Assembly: GCA_964632485.1 (NCBI GenBank)
Contig: CAZWDO010000050.1
Span: 1 to 5,580 of the forward strand
Direction of reading: 5' to 3'
DNA: 5,580 nt
Source of the DNA: CAZWDO01 sp964632485 [NCBI: uncultured bacterium]
GTDB taxonomy: Bacteria; JAGOEH01
The first letter of the stretch is position 1, and each line of letters starts with the position of its first letter. The position numbers and the translations under genes were made by a program. Positions 1 through 5,530 of this stretch are shown here, piece after piece. The notes below the pieces were generated by a model. That model did no database searches. It saw only the letters and a list, made by a program, of their open reading frames with translations, and was not told the origin of the DNA.

Positions 1-58
1 ACTCTGGTTTACAAATTGGTGTCAAATTAATTTCCAAGAGTTCAGGTTCTCTGAGGTT

Positions 59-92
59 AAAAAAAATTACCGCCAGCAAAAAAATCACAAAA
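59..92 (+). promoter_or_regulatory. A-tracts upstream of the marR promoter (UP-element-like)
   Basis: Three A-runs precede the -35 box: A8 at 59-66, A7 at 78-84 and A4 at 89-92. If transcription starts near 134, the last two lie at about -56 to -50 and -45 to -42, where the alpha-subunit C-terminal domain of RNA polymerase contacts UP elements. The role is inferred from position and composition only. The 11-mer at 75-85 (AGCAAAAAAAT) recurs at 568-578 before the second gene. Confidence 0.35.
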
Positions 93-98
93 TTCCCC

Positions 99-127
99 TT
101 GACAAAGCTTAGATATCTAATTATATT
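99..127 (+). promoter_or_regulatory. Sigma70-type promoter of the MarR gene
   Basis: TTGACA at 99-104 and TATATT at 122-127 are separated by exactly 17 bases, so the -35 box is perfect and the -10 box matches 5 of 6. Six to eight bases beyond the -10 box is 133-135, which is the ATG itself (134-136), so the transcript is predicted to be leaderless. A perfect 12-base palindrome fills most of the spacer, so a bound dimer would block polymerase. Confidence 0.8.
109..124. promoter_or_regulatory. Operator 1, palindrome for the MarR-family repressor
   Basis: Bases 109-120 read TTAGATATCTAA, a perfect palindrome, followed by TTAT. The same 16 bases recur with one change at 578-593 before the next gene. 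The TTAG...CTAA arms resemble the known SlyA site TTAGCAAGCTAA, which fits MarR/SlyA proteins binding short AT-rich palindromes as dimers. Placement between -35 and -10 predicts negative autoregulation. Binding by the product of 134-559 is inferred from family behaviour and adjacency. Confidence 0.8.
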
Positions 128-133
128 GGCGGC

Positions 134-559
134 ATGAGACCCAGCAAAGCCGTATCCATGATCAGTCGCATTCGCGAACGGGCCTACAGCCTGATTGGCG
201 CCGAACTCGAAAAGGCCGGCATCCGCGGCATCGTGCCTTCCCATGGCAGCATCCTGATCACCCTCTACCGCGAGGACCGGCCGCTGGCCATGAAGGAAAT
301 CGCTGAAAGGATCGGCAAAACCCAGCCCACGGTTACGGTGCTGGTGGAGAAACTGATCGAACATGGTTTCGTTACCCGAGAAAAAGACTCCCGCGACGCC
401 CGGCGCCATTTCGTCCAGCTGACCGACCGTGGCCGGGAGTTCAAGAATACGTTTTTTGAAATCTCCAATTGCGTCAACGAACGCCTGTTCGCGGGATTCA
501 GCAACCTGGAACAGGAACTGCTGGAAAAACTACTGCAAAAAATGCTGGACAACCTGTGA
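134..559 (+). CDS. MarR-family winged-helix transcriptional regulator
   Basis: This 141-residue protein has the size and layout of a MarR-family dimeric repressor. Residues 10-45 form the N-terminal dimerisation helices and the start of the DNA-binding domain. Residues 50-80 carry the helix-turn-helix, with the recognition helix around KTQPTVTVLVEKL (62-74). Residues 84-100 show the family wing signature, DSRDARR followed by LTDRG. Residues 101-141 are the C-terminal dimerisation helices. The only cysteine is C113, in the C-terminal region rather than near the N-terminus as in OhrR, so an OhrR-type peroxide switch is not supported. The ATG at 134 is chosen because the frame is closed by a TAG at 110 and the promoter places transcription start on it. 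It has no Shine-Dalgarno sequence, and neither does the next ATG, at 158. The gene is followed after 70 bases by the flavoprotein gene, which has a matching operator. The ligand is unknown. Confidence 0.93.
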   Translation: MRPSKAVSMISRIRERAYSLIGAELEKAGIRGIVPSHGSILITLYREDRPLAMKEIAERIGKTQPTVTVLVEKLIEHGFVTREKDSRDARRHFVQLTDRGREFKNTFFEISNCVNERLFAGFSNLEQELLEKLLQKMLDNL

Positions 560-564
560 TTTTT

Positions 565-596
565 TTGAGCAAAAAAATTAGATGTCTAATTATTAA
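565..596 (+). promoter_or_regulatory. Possible promoter of the flavoprotein gene
   Basis: Aligned on the shared operator, TATTAA at 591-596 falls where TATATT sits in the first promoter and could be the -10 box. The best -35 candidate is TTGAGC at 565-570, with an over-long spacer of 20. A TAATAT at 594-599 is another -10 option. The promoter looks weaker than the one before marR, and readthrough from marR is also possible because no convincing terminator lies between the genes. Confidence 0.4.
578..593. promoter_or_regulatory. Operator 2, second copy of the MarR palindrome
   Basis: TTAGATGTCTAA (578-589) followed by TTAT matches operator 1 at 15 of 16 positions. The single change, A to G at 584, breaks symmetry only at the centre of the dyad. 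An A7 run (571-577) abuts its left side. The copy lies in the 70-base gap upstream of the flavoprotein gene, just before its candidate -10 box, which makes that gene the probable target of the repressor. Confidence 0.78.
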
Positions 597-629
597 TATG
601 CCACACCTAACCTTATACTGGAGCCATTC

Positions 630-1196
630 ATGAAAATCGTTGCCTTCTCCACCAGTCCCCGCAAGGACGCCAACACCGAAACCCTACTGCGCCATATTCT
701 CGAAGGCGCCAAACAAGCCGGAGCTGAAACCCGTCTGTTCCGCCTCAATGAGTTATCCATCAAAGGATGCCAGGCTTGTATGTACTGCCGCGGCCACGAA
801 GGCTGCGCCATCAAGGACGATATGCAGTCCCTCTACGCGGAAATTGACAGCGCTGATGCTATTGTCATCGGTTCGCCGATTTATATGTGGAACCTGAACG
901 CCCAGGCCAAAACATTCATCGACCGCTTGTACCCCTATCTGAAACCCGACTATACTTCTAAAGTAAATATTCCAACGCTCCTGGCTATCACCCAGGGACA
1001 ACCCGCGCCCGACACCTTCAAGACTTCCCTGGAGAATGCCGCCGGCGTGCTCAATTTCCTGGGCTTCAAAGTCAAAGACGTTATCGTCGAAGGCGGCTGC
1101 TATGCCAAGGATGATCTCGCTAAACGAGATACTGCCATCCAAAAAGCGATCCTAACCGGCCAGGCATTGGTCACCCACGCCCAATCCTGGGCCTGA
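630..1196 (+). CDS. Flavodoxin-fold NAD(P)H-dependent FMN oxidoreductase, iron-sulfur flavoprotein (Isf) type
   Basis: This 188-residue cytoplasmic protein has a flavodoxin-like fold. The N-terminal strand MKIVAFSTSPRK leads into the FMN-phosphate loop at S7-T8-S9-P10-R11 with N15-T16. A second flavin-contacting segment, IGSPIYMWN, lies at 80-88 and is followed by the helix around KTFIDRL (94-100). Between them C47, C50, C53 and C59 form CX2CX2CX5C, then DDM at 63-65. This compact motif is the one that ligates a 4Fe-4S cluster in archaeal and bacterial iron-sulfur flavoproteins, so electron transfer from a reduced carrier or NAD(P)H to FMN and an acceptor is likely. Some relatives keep similar cysteines without a proven cluster. 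The ATG at 630 has GGAG at 620-623, six bases upstream. The MarR operator upstream and the terminator at 1230 suggest a repressor-controlled redox or detoxification enzyme. The substrate (quinone, nitro compound, oxygen species) cannot be read from sequence. Confidence 0.88.
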   Translation: MKIVAFSTSPRKDANTETLLRHILEGAKQAGAETRLFRLNELSIKGCQACMYCRGHEGCAIKDDMQSLYAEIDSADAIVIGSPIYMWNLNAQAKTFIDRLYPYLKPDYTSKVNIPTLLAITQGQPAPDTFKTSLENAAGVLNFLGFKVKDVIVEGGCYAKDDLAKRDTAIQKAILTGQALVTHAQSWA

Positions 1197-1229
1197 TCTT
1201 CCCCTCCAATAATTGGATAAACATTATGC

Positions 1230-1267
1230 CGGTCGCCGGAAAACTTCAATACCGGCGACTGATTTTT
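1230..1267 (+). terminator. Rho-independent terminator after the flavoprotein gene
   Basis: GTCGCCGG (1232-1239) pairs perfectly with CCGGCGAC (1252-1259) around a 12-base loop. The stem extends by a G-T wobble (1231/1260) and a C-G pair (1230/1261), and five Ts follow at 1263-1267. It starts 33 bases past the stop codon, closing the marR-flavoprotein unit and separating it from the downstream block. Confidence 0.85.
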
Positions 1268-1302
1268 AAATTATCCTTCCTACTCATTAAAAATAATAAA
1301 AT

Positions 1303-1331
1303 TTGACAAATACCCATTAATATATTAAAAT
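1303..1331 (+). promoter_or_regulatory. Sigma70-type promoter upstream of the large exoprotein gene
   Basis: TTGACA (1303-1308) and TAAAAT (1326-1331) are 17 bases apart, with a perfect -35 box and a -10 box matching 5 of 6. The start site is predicted near 1338. It is the best promoter I see between 1268 and 1638; nothing comparable lies closer to the ATG at 1639. Confidence 0.68.
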
Positions 1332-1337
1332 ACGTAT

Positions 1338-1384
1338 AGAATTTAGGCCAACTAATATATCAGCGAATAGTTATCCTAAATTTT
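1338..1384 (+). promoter_or_regulatory. Hairpin at the predicted 5' end of the transcript
   Basis: AATTTAGG (1340-1347) pairs with CCTAAATT (1375-1382), with A-T and G-T pairs added at the base (1338-1339/1383-1384). After a 2x2 internal loop, AACTA (1350-1354) pairs with TAGTT (1368-1372) around a 13-base apical loop. That gives about 15 pairs beginning at the predicted start site. There is no T-run, so it is not a terminator. It could stabilise the mRNA end or act as a regulatory leader element; no known riboswitch class is recognised. Confidence 0.45.
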
Positions 1385-1638
1385 GTTCAAAAACCCTTTT
1401 ACTGGTTTGCCAGATTATGTTTTCGTCACTTTATTCAAACATGGAATCGATATAAAATTCCAACAGAAATGGTTAGAACATAGAACTCACATGTTAATTC
1501 CAGCCATGAAAAAACTGAAAATTGAATGGAATATGTCTATTTGCTTACCATGTGTGATATCATAGCTGCTTTAAAAATGTATACCCGCTCCAGATTTGAG
1601 TTAAAATTTGGAAATTAACATTAGCCAAAGGAAATCCA

Positions 1639-1695
1639 ATGAAACACCTATTATTCTTTATTATGATCATACTTTTTTTCGGAAAATCCTATTCT
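1639..1695 (+). other. Signal peptide of the large exoprotein
   Basis: Residues 1-19 show a short basic start (K2, H3), a hydrophobic core of about ten residues (4-14) and small or polar residues ending SYS, with cleavage predicted before Q20. The absence of a cysteine there argues against a lipoprotein. Export by the Sec system is the required first step for T9SS cargo. Confidence 0.85.
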
Positions 1696-4600
1696 CAGGA
1701 AATAATAATAGTTTTAGGGCCGTATCAAGGAGAAACCGTATTAAAATACCACACGATAGACTTGACATGGCAAATCATTAACAATCCAATCGATTCATGT
1801 AGTCTCTGGTTTGGCCTTGATTCCACAATCCTATCCGACTCCGTGCGGATCCCCTTTACAATTGATGAAGAGTATCAGAGTTACTCTATAAACTTTCATG
1901 ACTTGGCAATTGTTGATTACCATCAAACCTGGTATTGGCAAGTCAGAACTGATGGAGCTGGCAGCCAGATTTTTCATTTCACGGTGGACTATGCAATATT
2001 TTATGCCTATCCTAATGACAACTATAATATATATCCCTTCAGCGCAACTCTGGCCTGGTACATGAGAGATTATGAAATTCAATCGTGTGAGCTTTTTTTT
2101 GGTAGTGACCCCATTGTCTTGGATTTTTTAAGCGTAGTGGAAACAGTAAATAAAAATTCCGGAAACTTTAGTTATTCTCTCAGTGATAATATTTTCCTAA
2201 ATTATGATCAGGATTATTATTGGCAAGTGCGAACAGAATTTGAAACCGGACCGATTTATCATTTCCGTACGGTACCCGATACCAGCGGAGGTCAAAATTT
2301 TGCTCCACAAAAACCTACGTTGCTCTATCCGCTGGACCAACAGACCAATGTTTCTATCTGGGATGGAATCAACCGCGATTTTTTGGATTTCTTATACTAT
2401 TTCAGCGTAGATATCAATTTGGACACTTTATCGTATGAAATATTTATCGATACAGTGGAACCGCCTCAAACCAAATATAATTCCTTACAAACGTATTCCC
2501 ACCCGCCAGCCCCCCGGTTTCATACTACTTATTACTGGTTTGTGAAAGCTTTTGACGGAGAGCTATACAGTCCTGCTTCCGACACACTCAGCTTTACCAC
2601 TTCCAATTTCCAAACAGTAATGAACGGTTTTCCGACTTTTTATTTAACTTCTTATGACAGCCTTTGGATCAATTTGAGCGACTTCGTAATAAATCTCGAT
2701 AATGATTTACTAATTTTTCGGATAGGGGGCTATGAAAAAATTCAACTCTATACTCAAGATTCAATCAACTATCTATTTTATACCGGGCTGATTGCCGATT
2801 CCTCAATGGAAATGCTGGAATGCCAAGTAGAGGATGAGGTGAACGATATGAATTCCACCTATATAAACTTTATTCTAACACCCGCGAAGCAAACCGACAC
2901 TTCAGCCCCCTCATTATTAATCACCCCTGAATATTTTTTGCAGGCATCCTTTACTACAGGCGCCCCTCAACTATCTGCCTATTTTTTGCTTAACGAACCG
3001 GGAAAAATCAATTTTACATTAATACGGCAAAGCGATCAGCAACAAAATGCCTACAATTCCGCCCTTTATCAACGGCTTCACTGGCTTACCATCAACGATC
3101 TAAAATGGGATGAAACCTATTCGCTTTCCTATACACTGATTGATTATTATCAAAACCTCGCAGAAAACGCTGACCTATGGATTACCACATATCGGGAGAA
3201 TAATCCATGGACTTTCAATCAGCTTCCGGGAATTGTCCGCTTGCGAGAAAACTCCGTTTCGGTTTACTGGACGACCAATCATTATGAATCAACCCATCGA
3301 GCGCGGATTAAATACGGAATTACTCCCATTCTGGAAAACAATACCCCCTGGACTAATTTTAGCAAAGGATACGGTATGATGATTTTATCCGACTTAATTC
3401 TTTATACTCCATATTATGCGATGGTGGAAATAGAACCTCCTTTAAGCGATTCGAGTCTACATTCAGATACGATCAGTTGGACCAACGTTAGCATTACCGA
3501 TACGATTCCACCCTATCTACTCGACGATCCCCGTATCGTAACCAACGATGTCAGCGCCTATTTTTATTTCCGCACCATCAAACCCGCATCATCTGATTTA
3601 TACTATACCCTTCCGTCAGGAGAGGAACAGAAAACATCCAATACCCTTTTTCGGAAGGAGCACTATATCCGCCTATTTGACTTGATGCCTGCAACCACAT
3701 ATCCTTATCGCTTGGAATTAACCGATCCCAACGGCAATCGTTTCAATTGGCCACAAACCCCGAGCCTTTTGGCGCGGATTCAACCAACCAACGGCTTGAA
3801 CAACTCGTTCACCACCAACCGCCAGTCCGATACGCGCGCCCCGGTGTTCGTTTCCCCCCCGGCTGTCAGAATGAGTGGCGACCGTGGCGTTTTGATCGAA
3901 TGGTCATTGGATGAGTCCGCGTTTTACCAGATATTTCTCATCGACCACGATAAACCGATTCGCTTGCTTTCCAATACATTTCCCGAAGATAAAACGAATC
4001 TGCCCCTCACGCAGCTTACATCCTCCAATACCTATCAACTCCGTTTCAGTTTTAATGATATTTCACAAAACATTTTCAGCCCCAGTGAACTTTTCAGCTT
4101 TCAAACCTCGCCGGATAACCCATTGATCAACGATACAATTCAAGTTTTAGAACCGGAGATACTCACCTTTAATCAAAATTTTACTCTTATTCGATACCAA
4201 ACGGATACCTATTGCCAAAACATGACACAATTGTTCAACCTCAATCGTGAAGTTGTTCAATACCAGGAAACCGCGCATTTTACTCTCAATCATCTGACTA
4301 TTCTGCCAATCTACCCAAATTCCGATATGATTACCTTATTTTTGACCAATCTTAATGGAATGACCCGTTATGATTCCTTACATTTAAATGCAACGATCCT
4401 GGAATCGGCAGCTCCCGTTTTTTTACAACCCCCTCAGTTACTTTATGTAAGTGATCAGATCGCCATTTTTGATTATCGAGCGGATCAGCAAGTTAAACTT
4501 CTGGCGCAAATTACCGGGACCATTGACACTCTCTATTTTAATCAAAACAATTTCTCATCGTCAGACCGCGTTTTTTGTAGCGGATTATCCGCCGGAGAGG

Positions 4601-5268
4601 TCTATGCGGCTATTTTTCATATCACCAGCATTGGCGATTTATCAACTCAAACCGATGCAATTTTTTTTACAACATCCCAAGCCCCTGACATCACCCCCCC
4701 TGGCAATCTAAAAAATCTAACCATTCAAACTGATGGACATCTAATCCATGTTTCCTGGAACATCCCCGACGATCCCGACTATGCCGGATGCCGAATTGAA
4801 CGTTCATGGAACGGCAGCATGAATACCCTGGCTACTCTTTATCGGGATACCTGTTTCACGGATAGTTTAATGGTGGATTCGACGTGCCTCTATATTTTTA
4901 CCCCGTCGGATTTAGCCGGCAATTCCGCTGTAGCAGATACATTGAACCTATTCAGCGCCATTCAAGAAACGATTAATACTCCGCGGAACGCGATTATTGT
5001 ATCTCCACCCTATCCCAATCCCTTCAACGATCACATAATCTTCAATATCCGTGTGGGCGCAGATAAAATTGGAAAAACCAGTGAATTTAAAATTTATGAT
5101 TTGATGGGACATACCGTTTACCAAACTCAGATGAAACTAACATCCGATAACGAGTTATGTTTTCAAGCGATGGATATTCATGGAAGAAATTTGTCTTCCG
5201 GGATCTATTTCTATCAAATCAAACAGGGAAAGACAGTTGTTCAGGGCAAAATCATCCTGATCCGCTGA
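1639..5268 (+). CDS. Large secreted multi-module protein with fibronectin III-like repeats and T9SS C-terminal sorting domain
   Basis: This 1209-residue protein starts at an ATG with AAGGA at 1628-1632, six bases upstream. Residues 1-19 are a Sec signal peptide: K2, a hydrophobic core LLFFIMIILFF, and SYS before Q20. There is no lipobox. The rest is about eleven beta-rich modules of 90-110 residues. Three N-terminal modules (22-117, 118-212, 221-322) each end in a (W/Y)YW(Q/F)V(R/K) strand. A cadherin-like module follows (326-415), then seven modules beginning near 420, 521, 621, 731, 826, 922 and 1017, several introduced by a DTxxP-type linker. Residues 1119-1209 are a type IX sorting domain with YPNPFN, KIYDLMG and SGIYFYQI, which would direct passage across the outer membrane and surface attachment or release. 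No enzyme motif is visible, so a structural or adhesive surface role is inferred. I recognise no named homologue. The gene is AT-rich apart from 3721-3900 and probably stands alone between its own promoter and terminator. Confidence 0.93.
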   Translation: MKHLLFFIMIILFFGKSYSQEIIIVLGPYQGETVLKYHTIDLTWQIINNPIDSCSLWFGLDSTILSDSVRIPFTIDEEYQSYSINFHDLAIVDYHQTWYWQVRTDGAGSQIFHFTVDYAIFYAYPNDNYNIYPFSATLAWYMRDYEIQSCELFFGSDPIVLDFLSVVETVNKNSGNFSYSLSDNIFLNYDQDYYWQVRTEFETGPIYHFRTVPDTSGGQNFAPQKPTLLYPLDQQTNVSIWDGINRDFLDFLYYFSVDINLDTLSYEIFIDTVEPPQTKYNSLQTYSHPPAPRFHTTYYWFVKAFDGELYSPASDTLSFTTSNFQTVMNGFPTFYLTSYDSLWINLSDFVINLDNDLLIFRIGGYEKIQLYTQDSINYLFYTGLIADSSMEMLECQVEDEVNDMNSTYINFILTPAKQTDTSAPSLLITPEYFLQASFTTGAPQLSAYFLLNEPGKINFTLIRQSDQQQNAYNSALYQRLHWLTINDLKWDETYSLSYTLIDYYQNLAENADLWITTYRENNPWTFNQLPGIVRLRENSVSVYWTTNHYESTHRARIKYGITPILENNTPWTNFSKGYGMMILSDLILYTPYYAMVEIEPPLSDSSLHSDTISWTNVSITDTIPPYLLDDPRIVTNDVSAYFYFRTIKPASSDLYYTLPSGEEQKTSNTLFRKEHYIRLFDLMPATTYPYRLELTDPNGNRFNWPQTPSLLARIQPTNGLNNSFTTNRQSDTRAPVFVSPPAVRMSGDRGVLIEWSLDESAFYQIFLIDHDKPIRLLSNTFPEDKTNLPLTQLTSSNTYQLRFSFNDISQNIFSPSELFSFQTSPDNPLINDTIQVLEPEILTFNQNFTLIRYQTDTYCQNMTQLFNLNREVVQYQETAHFTLNHLTILPIYPNSDMITLFLTNLNGMTRYDSLHLNATILESAAPVFLQPPQLLYVSDQIAIFDYRADQQVKLLAQITGTIDTLYFNQNNFSSSDRVFCSGLSAGEVYAAIFHITSIGDLSTQTDAIFFTTSQAPDITPPGNLKNLTIQTDGHLIHVSWNIPDDPDYAGCRIERSWNGSMNTLATLYRDTCFTDSLMVDSTCLYIFTPSDLAGNSAVADTLNLFSAIQETINTPRNAIIVSPPYPNPFNDHIIFNIRVGADKIGKTSEFKIYDLMGHTVYQTQMKLTSDNELCFQAMDIHGRNLSSGIYFYQIKQGKTVVQGKIILIR
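1702..4950 (+). repeat. Eleven tandem beta-sandwich modules of about 100 residues
   Basis: Modules 1 and 2 are the closest pair. They share SC(S/E)L(W/F)FG at 53-59 and 149-155 and YWQVRT at 99-104 and 194-199, a 95-residue period; module 3 repeats YYWFVKA at 298-304. At DNA level, TATTGGCAAGT occurs at both 1933-1943 and 2218-2228, 285 bases apart, which suggests a recent duplication. The later modules are marked by linkers at 420, 621, 731, 922 and 1017 (DTSAP, DTIPP, DTRAP, ESAAP, DITPP), with intervening modules starting near 521 and 826. The period and the alternating hydrophobic strands fit fibronectin III/Ig-like folds. Exact boundaries are estimates. Confidence 0.7.
2614..2883 (+). 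other. Cadherin-like module within the large exoprotein
   Basis: Residues 326-415 differ from the neighbouring fibronectin-like modules. LWINLSDFV followed by LDNDLLIFRIGG (342-364), and a closing strand with a VEDEVND turn (397-403), resemble the acidic pattern of bacterial cadherin-like and Ig-like repeats. The D/N clusters could bind calcium, but this is inferred from pattern only. Confidence 0.45.
4993..5265 (+). other. Type IX secretion C-terminal sorting domain (type A-like)
   Basis: Residues 1119-1209 carry the three hallmarks in order: PPYPNPFND (1123-1131), the strand FKIYDLMGHTVY (1150-1161), and LSSGIYFYQIKQGK (1185-1198) with a basic-hydrophobic end KIILIR. Such domains are recognised by the outer-membrane T9SS translocon, and in characterised systems are often cleaved by a sortase-like protease with anchoring to lipopolysaccharide. 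The machinery itself is not in this window. Confidence 0.9.
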
Positions 5269-5397
5269 GATAAATTGCTAACAATGTAAACGGCTATTCC
5301 AAAAACAACCGGGACTGCAAAATTTGCAAATAGAAGAAAAACATCCAAGTTATCTGTTAAACCGTCTGCCCAATGTAAAAAATTATTCTCTATATGT

Positions 5398-5432
5398 ATT
5401 AGAAAGCAATTTAAAAGTCGCTTTCTAATTTT
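5398..5432 (+). terminator. Possible terminator of the large exoprotein gene
   Basis: ATTAGAAAGC (5398-5407) and GCTTTCTAAT (5420-5429) form a perfect 10-base-pair stem with a 12-base loop, ending in four Ts (5429-5432). The stem has only three G-C pairs and the T-run is short, so termination may be inefficient. It lies about 130 bases after the stop codon. Confidence 0.5.
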
Positions 5433-5530
5433 AGCTTCGTTGATTGCGAATATTATCGTGATAGGTTAGGTATCTTGCACCTAAACAGATAGGGGACCAA
5501 TGATTTGTTCCTATGCTATGAGGGGAGGTC

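Larger units (their letters stand above)
1268..1638. other. AT-rich intergenic region and predicted leader of the large exoprotein gene
   Basis: This stretch holds a promoter (1303-1331), a hairpin at its predicted start site (1338-1384) and the Shine-Dalgarno sequence of the next gene (AAGGA, 1628-1632). One open frame runs 1383-1565 (60 codons) from a TTG with no ribosome binding site and no family I recognise, so I do not call it a gene. No terminator with a T-run is visible between the promoter and 1639, so the whole segment could be a 5' leader of about 300 bases. Base composition is very AT-rich compared with the genes at 134-1196. Confidence 0.6.

Noticed and set aside
2-137. Two + strand frames open from the left edge, one ending at TAG 110-112 and one at TGA 135-137 overlapping the marR start as ATGA
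   Set aside because: Both translate to lysine-rich, low-complexity sequence from an AT-rich stretch, and both run through a near-consensus promoter and operator. They look like chance open frames, not the end of an upstream gene.
265-552. Minus-strand open frame across marR, and similar ones at 593-814, 753-1142 and 1831-2082
   Set aside because: Each lies opposite or mostly across a well-supported gene and has no family signature or ribosome binding site that would justify it. They are shadows.
560-577. T7-GAGC-A7 inverted repeat right after the marR stop codon, as a possible terminator
   Set aside because: The stem would be only A-T pairs with no T-run after it. It is better seen as A/T-tracts flanking operator 2.
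1206-1216. CCAAT-A-ATTGG dyad just after the flavoprotein stop codon
   Set aside because: It is downstream of the gene, has no promoter nearby and does not resemble the MarR operator. A chance palindrome.
1383-1565. 60-codon open frame starting at TTG
   Set aside because: There is no Shine-Dalgarno sequence, the start lies inside the 1338-1384 hairpin, the internal ATGs (1491, 1506) also lack ribosome binding sites, and the protein matches no family I know. It is more likely a chance frame in the leader, though a decayed gene fragment cannot be excluded.
3854-4700. C7 tracts at 3854-3860 and 4694-4700, plus T8 tracts at 2093-2100 and 4661-4668, as phase-variation sites in a surface gene
   Set aside because: The C-runs encode the conserved Pro-Pro linkers between modules and the tracts are short. 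The frame is intact throughout, so there is no direct sign of slippage control.
5466-5514. Small hairpins TTAGGT/ACCTAA (5466-5484) and ATAGGGG/TTCCTAT (5489-5514) as a possible structured RNA
   Set aside because: The stems are six to seven pairs, one relies on G-T wobble, and no T-run, conserved core or riboswitch motif is visible. Expected by chance in AT-rich sequence.
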